Shown: piece by piece, positions 6,681 through 15,200 of the stretch
Position numbering within the stretch: the stretch's first letter is position 1
How the letters are laid out: the number at the start of each line of letters is the position of its first letter
From: CAYJXJ01 sp964374095
Lineage (GTDB): Bacteria; Elusimicrobiota; Elusimicrobia; UBA1565; UBA9628
DNA length: 17,586 bases
Direction: 5' to 3'
Assembly: GCA_964374095.1 (NCBI GenBank)
Contig: CAYJXJ010000093.1
Location: 1-17,586 of the forward strand
Translations under genes and position numbers: made by a program
Notes under the pieces: model-generated
Told to the model about the DNA's origin: nothing
Database searches by the model: none
Seen by the model: the letters and a program-made list of their open reading frames with translations, nothing else

Positions 6681-8531
6681 ATGAACTTTCGAAAGATTTT
6701 CGCCTCGTTCTTAGCCGCCGCGCTCGCCGGAACCGGCGCGGTCCCTCCGGCCGTCGCCGCCGCGGCCGGACCGATCAGCATCGGCGTGGCGGGAGCCGTG
6801 AAGGGTTTGGTCAAAGCCATCCCTCCCACGGGTCCCCAGGCGGTGGGACGCGTCGTCGAGAGCGGAAAGCCGCTCTACCTAGGCGAGCACGTGACCACGG
6901 GTCCCGGCGGGCACCTCCAGATCATGCTCCAGGACGAGACCCTTTTCTCCATCGGCCCCGACAGCGATATCGTGCTCGACGAGTTCGTCTATGACCCCAA
7001 GACCGAAAGCGGCAAGGTCTCCGCCAGCGTGACCAAGGGAGTCTTCCGGTTCATCACGGGCAATATCGGCAAGAAGGACCCCTCGCGGATGGAGGTCAAG
7101 CTCCCGGCCGGGACCATCGGCATACGCGGGACCATCGTCGCGGGGAAAGTCACCCCGGGCGGGCCCTCCATGGCCGTGCTTCTGGGCCCGGGGGCTGCCA
7201 ACACCGCGGGCCTGCCGGCGGGCGCCTTCGATCTCAAGAACGACCAGGGCTCCGTGAGCATCGACAAGCCGGGATTCGGCTCCACCCTGCAGAGCGCCGG
7301 CTTGCCTCCCACCCCGCCCGCGCTCATCCCGCCCGAGCAACTGCGGGCGGTGCTGGGAGACCTCGCGCCCAAGACCATGACCGAGCGCGCGGAGCAGAAG
7401 ATGGCCGAGCGCCTGGCTCAAAATATGGGTAAAGGGAAGGAAGGCCCCGGGGGGGAGGAGGGCGGCCCTGCCATGACGGAGGGCCAGCAGAAGATCGCCG
7501 AGAAGATGCTGTCCGGCAAGCCCCTGACCAAAGAGGAGCAGGCTCTGGCCCGCGCCGGGATGGAACAGGCGAACATGCCCGAAGCCGAGAGAAAGATCGC
7601 TGAAAAAATGATGAGCGGCGCGGCCCTCACGCCCGAGGACCATCAGATGATGGGCATGATGATGGCGGGGGCGCAGATGATGGAGGGCGCCGCGAACATG
7701 ACGCCGGAGCAGATGGGGTTCGCCCAAAAGATGATGGCGGGAAACATGACCCCGGAGCAGCAGCAGACGATGATGCAGAACATGACCCCCGAACAGCAGG
7801 CGATGATGGGGGAGATGATGCCGGGCCCGGGGCCCATGCCGGGGATGGAAGGCGGCATGATGGGGATGACGGGCGGCATGATGGGGATGATGGGCGACAT
7901 GACGGGGATGATGGCCGGCATGCCCATGCCCACCGGAGATTTCAGCGCCTTCGGCGGCCTCATGGCCTTTGGCTCCACCATGCAGTTCTTCAACTTCTTC
8001 TTCGACGCGACCAAGCAGGTCTTTTTCCCCCTCCTTTTCACCCCGCCCCCGGGAAGCGCCGGCTTTCCCGACGGCATCACGACGTGGGACTTCATCAAGG
8101 CCAACGTCACGTCGGGGCAGGGGACCTTTCCCGGCCAATCCGGGAGCTTCTCCCTCTCCATCTGCCAGGGAAACCCCTGCAGCGCCACGGGGTCTTGGAG
8201 CTTCACCGACGTCATCGTAGATTTCGGCGCCAAGACCGTTAGCGCGAGCGCGAGTATCTCCGTCAGCCCCAACCCCGGGAACTTCTTCACCAGCATCAGC
8301 GGCCCCACCTCGCTCAACACGAACTTCTCGGGCCTCACCGGACCCGCCGTCATCGACAAGGTCGGCAACGGGGGCTTCTCCAATTACCATTTCGAGGTCA
8401 AAAATGCCGGAGGAATCCCGGGCAAGCAGATTTGGGGCAGCGTGAACTACAACGACACGGATACCGACGGCCCCGGGCCCGACACCGCGACCATGGGCGG
8501 CGGAGCTACGCTCGTGTCGGTAAGGCCGTAG
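6681..8531 (+). CDS. Exported FecR-domain protein with Met-rich segment and TbpB-like C-terminal barrel
   Basis: A 616-residue exported protein. Residues 1-28 are a Sec signal peptide without a lipobox. Residues 60-155 are a FecR domain (LQDETLFSIGPDSDIVLDEF at 83-102, GVFRFITGNIGKKDP at 120-134, AGTIGIRGT at 143-151). Residues 230-322 are a charged helical linker with a twice-repeated KIAEKM-SG-LT unit. Residues 323-417 are extraordinarily methionine-rich (33 Met in 95) and include three NMTPEQ repeats. From about 465 to the end is a beta-rich domain (GSWSFTDVIVDFGAKTVSAS, FSGLTG, GGFSNYHFEVKNAGG) that resembles the eight-stranded barrel of TbpB-like Slam substrates, with Cys pair ICQGNPC. 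I chose the ATG at 6681: it has an SD and starts the signal peptide, whereas an upstream TTG lies inside the promoter. It is probably a surface or periplasmic sensor or ligand-binding protein; the ligand is unknown. Confidence 0.8.
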   Translation: MNFRKIFASFLAAALAGTGAVPPAVAAAAGPISIGVAGAVKGLVKAIPPTGPQAVGRVVESGKPLYLGEHVTTGPGGHLQIMLQDETLFSIGPDSDIVLDEFVYDPKTESGKVSASVTKGVFRFITGNIGKKDPSRMEVKLPAGTIGIRGTIVAGKVTPGGPSMAVLLGPGAANTAGLPAGAFDLKNDQGSVSIDKPGFGSTLQSAGLPPTPPALIPPEQLRAVLGDLAPKTMTERAEQKMAERLAQNMGKGKEGPGGEEGGPAMTEGQQKIAEKMLSGKPLTKEEQALARAGMEQANMPEAERKIAEKMMSGAALTPEDHQMMGMMMAGAQMMEGAANMTPEQMGFAQKMMAGNMTPEQQQTMMQNMTPEQQAMMGEMMPGPGPMPGMEGGMMGMTGGMMGMMGDMTGMMAGMPMPTGDFSAFGGLMAFGSTMQFFNFFFDATKQVFFPLLFTPPPGSAGFPDGITTWDFIKANVTSGQGTFPGQSGSFSLSICQGNPCSATGSWSFTDVIVDFGAKTVSASASISVSPNPGNFFTSISGPTSLNTNFSGLTGPAVIDKVGNGGFSNYHFEVKNAGGIPGKQIWGSVNYNDTDTDGPGPDTATMGGGATLVSVRP

Positions 8532-8533
8532 GC

Positions 8534-10789
8534 CTATTTAGCGGTGAGCTTGAAGACCATCTCCCACTCGTCGGGAGGCGGGATCGCGGCGTAGTCCGAA
8601 GCCAGGTTTTTGTAGAGCTTGGCGGGGCCGTCTTCCGGGAAGATCTTGAGAAGCTCCTCGAAGGTCTTGAGAGCCCCTGCAAAGTTCCTGCCCTCGAATT
8701 CCTTGAGCCCTTGTTCATGGATGGGAAGGCCCTTCGTCCACTCCGGGGACAGCCTTCCGGCCGGAGCCAGCGGCTCAAAGACCTGGATCGGCTCGTCCTT
8801 GCCGACGATCCGAATGCGGCCGAGCTCGCGCGCGACGACGGCGCCCCCGGCCGCCCCAAGCGTGGCTTGGCTCACCATGATGTAGGTCCCGAAGAACTTA
8901 TTGGCTCCCTCGAGGCGCGAGGCGATATTCACGTCGTCTCCCAAGATCGAGTAGTCGAAGCGCTGGTTGGAGCCCATATTGCCGACGATGCAGGGGCCGG
9001 TGTTGAGGCCGGTGCGGATGCGGATCTCGACGAAGCGGCTGCCTTCCTCTTGGGCCTGGGCGCGCCAGTCCGCGTTTAGGGCCTTGAGGCTTTCGTGCAT
9101 CTCGAGAACCGCCAGGCAGGCGTTCTTGCCGTGCTCCGGATCGTCCAGGGGGGCGTTCCAGTAGGCGACGATGCAGTCCCCCACGTATTTATCGATCGAG
9201 CCTTTGTGCTTGAGGATGATGTCGGTCATCGGGGTCAGGAAGCGGTTTAGGAGGCGGGTTAACCCGCGGGGGTCGTGCCATTGCGACATCGTGGTGAACC
9301 CCGCGATGTCGCAGAAGTGAAACGTCATCGTCTTCATCTCGCCCCCGAGCTCCAGCATCTCCGGGTGCGCCGCGAGCTTCTCGACGAGCACCGGCGACAT
9401 GTAGCGCCCGAAGGCGCCCCGCACCTCGGCCTTCTCCCGCTCCGTGCGCAGAAAGGCGATCAGAGACGAGGAAAGATAGATAAGGAAGACCACCCCCGCG
9501 GGATAGAGCGGATCGACCAGGCAATTCCAGCGGGAAAAGGCCAGCCACGAGCCGCCGAAGGCCGAGCCGGCCGTGAGCAGGGCTACGGCCGCCCCCCCGG
9601 CGGCGCCCAGGCGCCGCATGAGCAGGATCAAGAGGACCCCGAAGACGACCAGGAACGCCAACTCCGCCCCGTCGGCCCAATCCGGCCGCAGGAGAAATTT
9701 CTGGAGGAGGATCTGCTCGGTGACCTGGGCATGGACCTCGACGCCCGGGGTCAAGGGATTCAAGGGCGTGTGCCGCTGATCCATGAGCCCCGCGGCGCTC
9801 GTCCCCATGAACACGATGTTGCCGGCCAGGGGGGCGGGGTCGAAATCCCGCTCGAAGATCCTCCATACCGGGATCGTCCGCTGCGGCGCGGTATCGGTGA
9901 AGTAGAGCCAGACGCGCCCATGGGCGTCGGTCGGGACGACGAGGGCCCCGATCTTGATCTTGCTGATCCCGGTGTGCGCCCCGAAGGACCGCTCGCCGCT
10001 GGCGCCGGAGGACTTGACGTAGATGTTGGAGGCGCCCTGGGCCACGCGCAGGGCCTCGGCGGCCAGAGACGGGATCATCCGGTCGCCCGCCCGGAACAGG
10101 AGCGGGACCCTTCGGATGATCCCGTCGGGCTCGGCGATGGTATTGAAGCTTCCGCTGCCCTTGGCGGCGCGCTCTATGGCGGGAAGGTTGACCACCGCGC
10201 CCTTGAAGGCATAAAGATAGGGAAGGGGGGGATCGCCGGCCGCGGCGAACGAGGACTTTTTCGACGGCAGGTTCCCATTATCCGCCGCGACCAGAGCCGA
10301 GCCCGCGACCACGTTGGACTCGGCGATGGCCGCGGCCAGGACGTCGTCGTGATCGGGGTATTTCCTCAAAATGCCTCTGAGGAGGCCCGCATCGGCGCGC
10401 TCGCTCCATAAGGGCAGCATCTGCTTGGGGGTGGTGCGGTCCGGCTCCGAGAAGACGATGTCGAAGGCGACGGCCGCCGCGCCGAGTTGGGTCAGCCTCC
10501 GGACCACCCGGGCGACCTGCGTCCGGGGCCACGGCCATTGGCCGAGTTTCGCGAGGCTCGCGTCGTCGATGTCCAGGATCCGGACGCCGGCGTCCTCATA
10601 AAGGCGGGGTTTCAGCCGGTTGAAGGAATCGAAGACCCAGTGCCGAACCTGCTGGACCGCGGGCGGGTCCGCGACGCGGACCGCCGCCGCGGCCAGAAAC
10701 AGGGCGGCCGGCAGCGCGATATGGAGCCGCTCCTGAAGCTTCTTGAGGCCGCCGACCTTCGCGAGAAGGGACGCCGGCCGCTGGGGCAT
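8534..10789 (-). CDS. CHASE2-domain class III adenylate/guanylate cyclase
   Basis: A 751-residue inner-membrane signalling protein. A transmembrane helix at 22-39 is followed by an extracytoplasmic CHASE2 domain at about 42-365 (ILDIDDASLAKLGQWPWPR, AVAFDIVFSEPD, VPLLFRAGD, GVEVHAQVTEQIL). Three further membrane helices follow at about 374-392, 395-418 and 427-448. The catalytic domain (480-672) keeps metal ligands Asp494 (FCDIAGFT) and Asp538 (VGDCIVAYWNAP), purine-binding Lys534 and Ser614, and transition-state Asn621 and Arg625 (VNIASRLEG). The Lys/Ser pair suggests ATP use, as in class IIIb cyclases. Residues 690-735 form one TPR-like helical pair. It would convert a signal outside the inner membrane into cAMP (or cGMP). 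Its stop codon is only 2 bp from that of the FecR gene, in convergent orientation, and it diverges from the caspase-like gene. Confidence 0.92.
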   Translation of the reverse strand: MPQRPASLLAKVGGLKKLQERLHIALPAALFLAAAAVRVADPPAVQQVRHWVFDSFNRLKPRLYEDAGVRILDIDDASLAKLGQWPWPRTQVARVVRRLTQLGAAAVAFDIVFSEPDRTTPKQMLPLWSERADAGLLRGILRKYPDHDDVLAAAIAESNVVAGSALVAADNGNLPSKKSSFAAAGDPPLPYLYAFKGAVVNLPAIERAAKGSGSFNTIAEPDGIIRRVPLLFRAGDRMIPSLAAEALRVAQGASNIYVKSSGASGERSFGAHTGISKIKIGALVVPTDAHGRVWLYFTDTAPQRTIPVWRIFERDFDPAPLAGNIVFMGTSAAGLMDQRHTPLNPLTPGVEVHAQVTEQILLQKFLLRPDWADGAELAFLVVFGVLLILLMRRLGAAGGAAVALLTAGSAFGGSWLAFSRWNCLVDPLYPAGVVFLIYLSSSLIAFLRTEREKAEVRGAFGRYMSPVLVEKLAAHPEMLELGGEMKTMTFHFCDIAGFTTMSQWHDPRGLTRLLNRFLTPMTDIILKHKGSIDKYVGDCIVAYWNAPLDDPEHGKNACLAVLEMHESLKALNADWRAQAQEEGSRFVEIRIRTGLNTGPCIVGNMGSNQRFDYSILGDDVNIASRLEGANKFFGTYIMVSQATLGAAGGAVVARELGRIRIVGKDEPIQVFEPLAPAGRLSPEWTKGLPIHEQGLKEFEGRNFAGALKTFEELLKIFPEDGPAKLYKNLASDYAAIPPPDEWEMVFKLTAK

Positions 10790-10795
10790 GCGGGG

Positions 10796-10801
10796 AGTCT
10801 A
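10796..10801 (-). promoter_or_regulatory. -10 element of the CHASE2 cyclase gene (predicted leaderless)
   Basis: On the minus strand TAGACT lies six bases before the ATG at 10789, with no SD between. The -35 position shows only weak matches. The 73-bp divergent spacer 10790-10862 therefore holds two outward-facing start regions within about 55 bp, so expression of the two genes may be mutually dependent. Confidence 0.42.
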
Positions 10802-10825
10802 ACAAAAAACTCGCGCCGGCAGGCC

Positions 10826-10855
10826 TTGACGCCGCCTGGATTGCGGGGCTATAGT
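10826..10855 (+). promoter_or_regulatory. Promoter of the caspase-like gene, predicted leaderless start
   Basis: TTGACG (10826-10831), an 18-bp spacer and TATAGT (10850-10855) are strong -35 and -10 matches. Seven bases lie between the -10 and the ATG at 10863, so the transcript should begin at or one base before the start codon. This supports that ATG as the true start, despite a long N-terminal region before the hydrophobic core of the signal sequence. Confidence 0.65.
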
Positions 10856-10862
10856 TCCTGGT

Positions 10863-12248
10863 ATGGATGGGGTCTCCGGTCAAAAGCCGTTACCTTTTCC
10901 TACTACCGTCCAAACCTCTCCCATCCGGACTTTTGAGAGCGCGAGACGCGGGCGGGTCCTGGCGGCGGCGGCCGTGCTGGGATGCCCGGGCGCGGTTCTC
11001 GGCCAGGACCCGGGAGGACCCGAGGGAGCGTTGTGCGCGCTCATGGACGTGCGCCACGGGTGGTACCCCAAGGACGGGGAGCAGCGGCTGTTCTCGGAAC
11101 TCCTTTCCCGCGGCGCCTGCCCGGGGATGGAGCGAATCCAATCCCTGGACGAGGCCGCCGACGGCTGCGACGCGGTGCTCGCGATCACCGTTGAGGGCAC
11201 CGGCTATTACACCACGCAAGAGACGGTCGAGATCGTCTCCCCGCCGAAGAAGATCCTCGAGACCCTCAGCGCGACCGCCGGCGCCTCGAACTTTCACGCC
11301 ACGCTGGAGGGCCTGGTCCGGAGCGCCTGCGTCCAAGCCCAACGGGTCGCCCGGCTCCGGCGCAAGGACCGGACCGCGCCGGCGGCCTCCCCCGTCGCGG
11401 CCGCCCCGGCCGTGGATGAGCGCAAGATGCGCGAGTTGATCGCCCAAGCCGTGCGCGAGGCCGCGCCGCCTCGATCGGCCCCCAAGGCCCCCGAGACCCC
11501 GACGGAGTCCGACGTTGACGCGCCCAAATACCGGCGCGAGCCCAATCCCGCGGACGTGGCGATCATCGTGGGCATCGAGCAATACCAGGACCTTCCCCCC
11601 GCCGCCCTCGCGGAGCGAGACGCCCGGGCCGTCAAGCGCCATGCCCTCGCCTTGGGCTTTCCCGAGCGCAACATCCTGTTGTTGACCGGCTCGCGCGCCA
11701 CCAAGACGAGCCTCGTCAAGAACATCGAGACCTGGCTGGCCCGAAACGCCGGTCCCACGTCGAGCGTCTTGTTCTACTACTCCGGCCACGGCGCCCCTGA
11801 CCACAAGAGCGGGCGCGCCTATCTGGTGCCCTGGGACGGCGATCCCGCCTTCCTGGAGGAGACGGGCTATCCGGTCGACCGCCTCTACGCCAAGCTCGGG
11901 GAGCTCAAGGCCCGGCGGGTCGTCGTGGCCCTGGATGCCTGCTTCTCCGGCACGGGCGGACGCTCGGTGCTCGCCAAGGGGACGCGCCCGCTGGTCACCC
12001 GCGTCGACATGGGCCGCGTCCCGCCGCGGATCGCCGCGCTGACGGCGGCGCGGGCCGATCAGGTGGCGGGGACTTTCGAGGAGGGCGGGCACGGCCTCTT
12101 CACCTATTTCCTGCTGCAGGGGCTCAACGCCGGCAAGCGGTCCACGCGCGCCCTGCACGAGTTCCTCGAGACGAAGGTCCGGGACGAGGCCCGCCGGCAG
12201 AACCGGGAGCAGTCTCCGACGGTCGCGGGCCCCGACTCGCCGCTTTAA
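10863..12248 (+). CDS. Exported caspase-like peptidase (C14 family)
   Basis: A 461-residue protein. Residues 29-48 look like an export signal with an arginine pair (RRGRVLAAAAVLGC) and a lipobox-like VLGC ending at Cys41, so it may be a lipoprotein or simply secreted. Residues 55-168 form a domain I do not recognise, containing GTGYYTTQETVEIV. A low-complexity Ala/Pro linker (170-225) leads to a caspase fold at 230-445: AIIVGIEQYQDLP (233-245), the catalytic His309 in FYYSGHGAP and Cys360 in LDACFSGTGGRS. Both catalytic residues are present, so it is probably active, with the usual preference of the family for basic or acidic P1 residues unresolved. It is divergent from the CHASE2 cyclase and convergent, 23 bp apart, with the STAND gene. 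Export would place it outside the cytoplasm, away from that STAND protein. Confidence 0.85.
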   Translation: MDGVSGQKPLPFPTTVQTSPIRTFESARRGRVLAAAAVLGCPGAVLGQDPGGPEGALCALMDVRHGWYPKDGEQRLFSELLSRGACPGMERIQSLDEAADGCDAVLAITVEGTGYYTTQETVEIVSPPKKILETLSATAGASNFHATLEGLVRSACVQAQRVARLRRKDRTAPAASPVAAAPAVDERKMRELIAQAVREAAPPRSAPKAPETPTESDVDAPKYRREPNPADVAIIVGIEQYQDLPPAALAERDARAVKRHALALGFPERNILLLTGSRATKTSLVKNIETWLARNAGPTSSVLFYYSGHGAPDHKSGRAYLVPWDGDPAFLEETGYPVDRLYAKLGELKARRVVVALDACFSGTGGRSVLAKGTRPLVTRVDMGRVPPRIAALTAARADQVAGTFEEGGHGLFTYFLLQGLNAGKRSTRALHEFLETKVRDEARRQNREQSPTVAGPDSPL

Positions 12249-12271
12249 TGCGGCTGCGAACGGCATTCGGC

Positions 12272-15200
12272 TTAGCCCGGGTCTTGGGCCCGGTACCGGA
12301 CCCTGTTCAATATCCGTTCCGTCTGCTTGCTCAGGTCCGCGGCGCCGCCGGCCACGGCGAGGTCATGCGCTTCCTGGGCCAATGGCAGGGCTTCACGCGC
12401 GCGGCCCAGCCCGTAGAGGAAATGGGCCTGGTTCGCCAGCCCCGCGGATAGGCCTTGAAGATTCCGCTGTAAGCGGCAGAGGCGCTCCATTTCCTTGTAC
12501 GCGACAAGGGCGGCCTCCGGGTCGCGGTCCTCGAGGATCTTGGTCTGATAGTCCAGGCAGGCCGGCAACCCGCTGAGCCGCCCGGACTCCTGGTAGAGGC
12601 GTTCCGCCTCCCGCAAGGCGGCCAGGGCGCCGTCTGGATCGTGCCTGTCATAGAGCCGGACCGTGGCCTGGTTGCACAGGCACAGGGCCAGCTCGGACTT
12701 CTGGCCCAACTGGCGGCAGAGTCTCTCCTGCTCCTGGAGCAGGGTCCAGGCCTCCCCGAACAAGCCTCCGGCGATGCGCAGCCCGGCCTGGCCGCCGAGG
12801 CAGCGGGACAGCCCGGCCTCGTCGCCCAACTGGCGCCGGAGAGCCTCCTCCTCCTGGCGCAAGGCCATGGCTTCGTCGCGCCTGCGCCAGGCCTCCAGGA
12901 CCAGGGCCTGGCTTCCCAGGCAGCGGGCCAGCCCAGCCCGGTCCCCCGATTGGCGGGCCATGCCCTGGCCCGCTTTGAGCAGGGCCAGGAGCCCCTCCAC
13001 CAGCGATTCCTCCTTCGGCAGGGAGGCCAGGTCGGAGAGGCTGGCTGATTGCAGCAGGGCGACGAGGACCTCCCGCCGGCTCTGGCCTACGGCCCGTTCC
13101 AGCGCCGTGAATCCCTTCTTGTCCTTCACTCCGAGGCTGGCGCCACGTTCGATCAGCAGGCGCGCGACGCCGGCGCGGTCCGCGGCGATGGCCCACATCA
13201 AGGCGGTGAAGCCTTTTTCATCCTGGAGGTCGGCGTCCGCTCCGCCGTCCATCAGCAGGCGCGCCGGGTCCGTCTTGCCCAGGAGGGCGGTTCCCATCAA
13301 CGCGGTCGAGCCATCCCGCATTCGGTCGTCGACCCTGGCGCCCTTCTCCAGCAGGAGGCGCATGATGTCCAGGCAGCCGACGGCGCTGGCATACCCCAAT
13401 ACCGTCCTGTCCTCGTTGTCCTTGGCCTGGATGTCCGCGCCGTGCTCCACGAGCAGGCGCGCCGCCTCCACCCGGCTGCCGCGGCAGGCCTCCATCAAGG
13501 CCGTGCGGCCGTCCTGGTCCCCGGCGGCGACGTCCGCCCCCTGAGCGAGCAGGCCCTTGATGGCGATGAGATCGCCGTCGCCGGCGGCCTGGATCAACCG
13601 CGAGTGGAGCGGGGCGCCGCCTGTTGGCGGCGAAGATTCCGGGGAGCTCATTCGACCCGGGGCCTCCCTCAGGGAAAGGAGAATGGACTCGATGCGTTCC
13701 GTCAAGGAGACCAATCCATTCCCGGAAGCCAGGGAATAGGCCTGCTCCGCCAACCGCAGGGCGTCCTTATGCCGCGAGGACGACCCGGACAGGATCAGGG
13801 CTTGCCGGACCAGACAGAGGGCCAACCCCTCGACGCGGCCCAGCTCGCGGTTGATGCGCTCGGCCTCCTGGAGCAACGCCAGGGCGCCGTCCGCATCCCC
13901 ACGCGCCTGGCGGATAGGGGCTTGGTTTCCCAGACAGACGGCCAGTCCGGCTCGGTCGCCCAACTGGCGGAAGAGGCGCTCCTCTTCCGCCGACAAGCCC
14001 ATGGCCGCGTCGAAGTCCTTGCGGCGGAAATGAATGGTGGCCTGATCGCCCAGGCAGGCAGCCAGGGACTCCAGGTTTCCGGACCGGCGGAAGAACCGCT
14101 CGGCCTCCGCATCGAGCGCAAGGGCTAGGTCCAGCTCGCCCTTGAGGGCGTGGATCGAGGCCTGGTTCGCCAGGGAGACGTGCCGGCCGTCCTGGTCGTC
14201 GAGCTGGCGGACTATGCCTTCCGTCTCCTTCTGCAGGGCCATCGCGCCGTCGAGGTCTCCGCGCGCCTTCAGGATGAAGGCCTGCTTCTCGAGACAGCGG
14301 GAGAGCCCGTGGCGGTCGCCTGACTCCCGGCAGATGCGTTCCGCCTCCTTGAGAAAGGCCATGGCGCCGTCGAGGATGCCGCGGCTCATCAGCAACTCGG
14401 CCTGCTGGCCCAGGGCGCGCGCCAAACCGGACCGGTCGTCAACCCGGCGGGACCGCTCGATGAGGAATCTCCAGAGGCCGCCGGCCTCGTCGAACCGGCC
14501 CATGGCCCTCATGAGCCGCGCCACCGCCGGCACGCGGCCGGCATGCTGCTCGGGGGCCGCCAGCACGGGGCGGTAGCCCTCCGCGACGCGGTGGTCGGAG
14601 TTGGCCTCGATGCGGGCCCAGAAGGCGCGGACCTCGAACTCGTCTTGCTCCCACGCGGCCGAGAAAAACGCCAGGCTCGACATGAGGGCATAGAGCCGGT
14701 CCCAGGCGCCGGCCTGGGCCAGTTGCCAGGGGAGCTCCTCCAACTGGCGCGTCCCCAGCTCGCGCGGCGAGAAGTAGTCGGCCAGACGCAGGTGGGCCTC
14801 CCGCTGCCGCGCTTCATCCGCCAGGTACCGCGCCTGGACCGCCTGGCGGAAATAGTCGTGGAAGAATGCGAGCTTGCCTGAACGCACGGACAGGGACGCC
14901 TCGGCCGCGAGGAAGAGGGGCGACCACGCCGCGCGCGGCAGCATCGCGCCGGAACCGAGAAGGTCCAGGAGTTCGGCTTCCGACAGCCCCCTCCGCGCGG
15001 CCCACAGGAGCCTCATCGAGTCTTGCACCAGGGCCGGCCGGTCGCGCTCGAAGTCCCGCTCGTAGCGCGCCAGGATCATGTCGAAGAGAGCCGGCGGGTC
15101 CGGCGCCGCGATGTAGCGGGCGATGGCCTCGTCGAGCCTCTCATGGACGCCGAAGACCCGGATCTCATCGAGCAGGGCCCTGAGATAGAGCGCATTGGAG

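Noticed and set aside
7647..7931. The ATG-rich repetitive DNA as a CRISPR array or microsatellite.
   Set aside because: There are no spaced identical repeats. The pattern is codon-based (Met, Gly, Gln) and stays in one reading frame within a coherent exported protein.
6879..8390. A 503-codon minus-strand frame, strikingly His-rich, opposite the FecR gene.
   Set aside because: The His richness is merely the complement of the ATG-rich (methionine) coding segment read in another frame.
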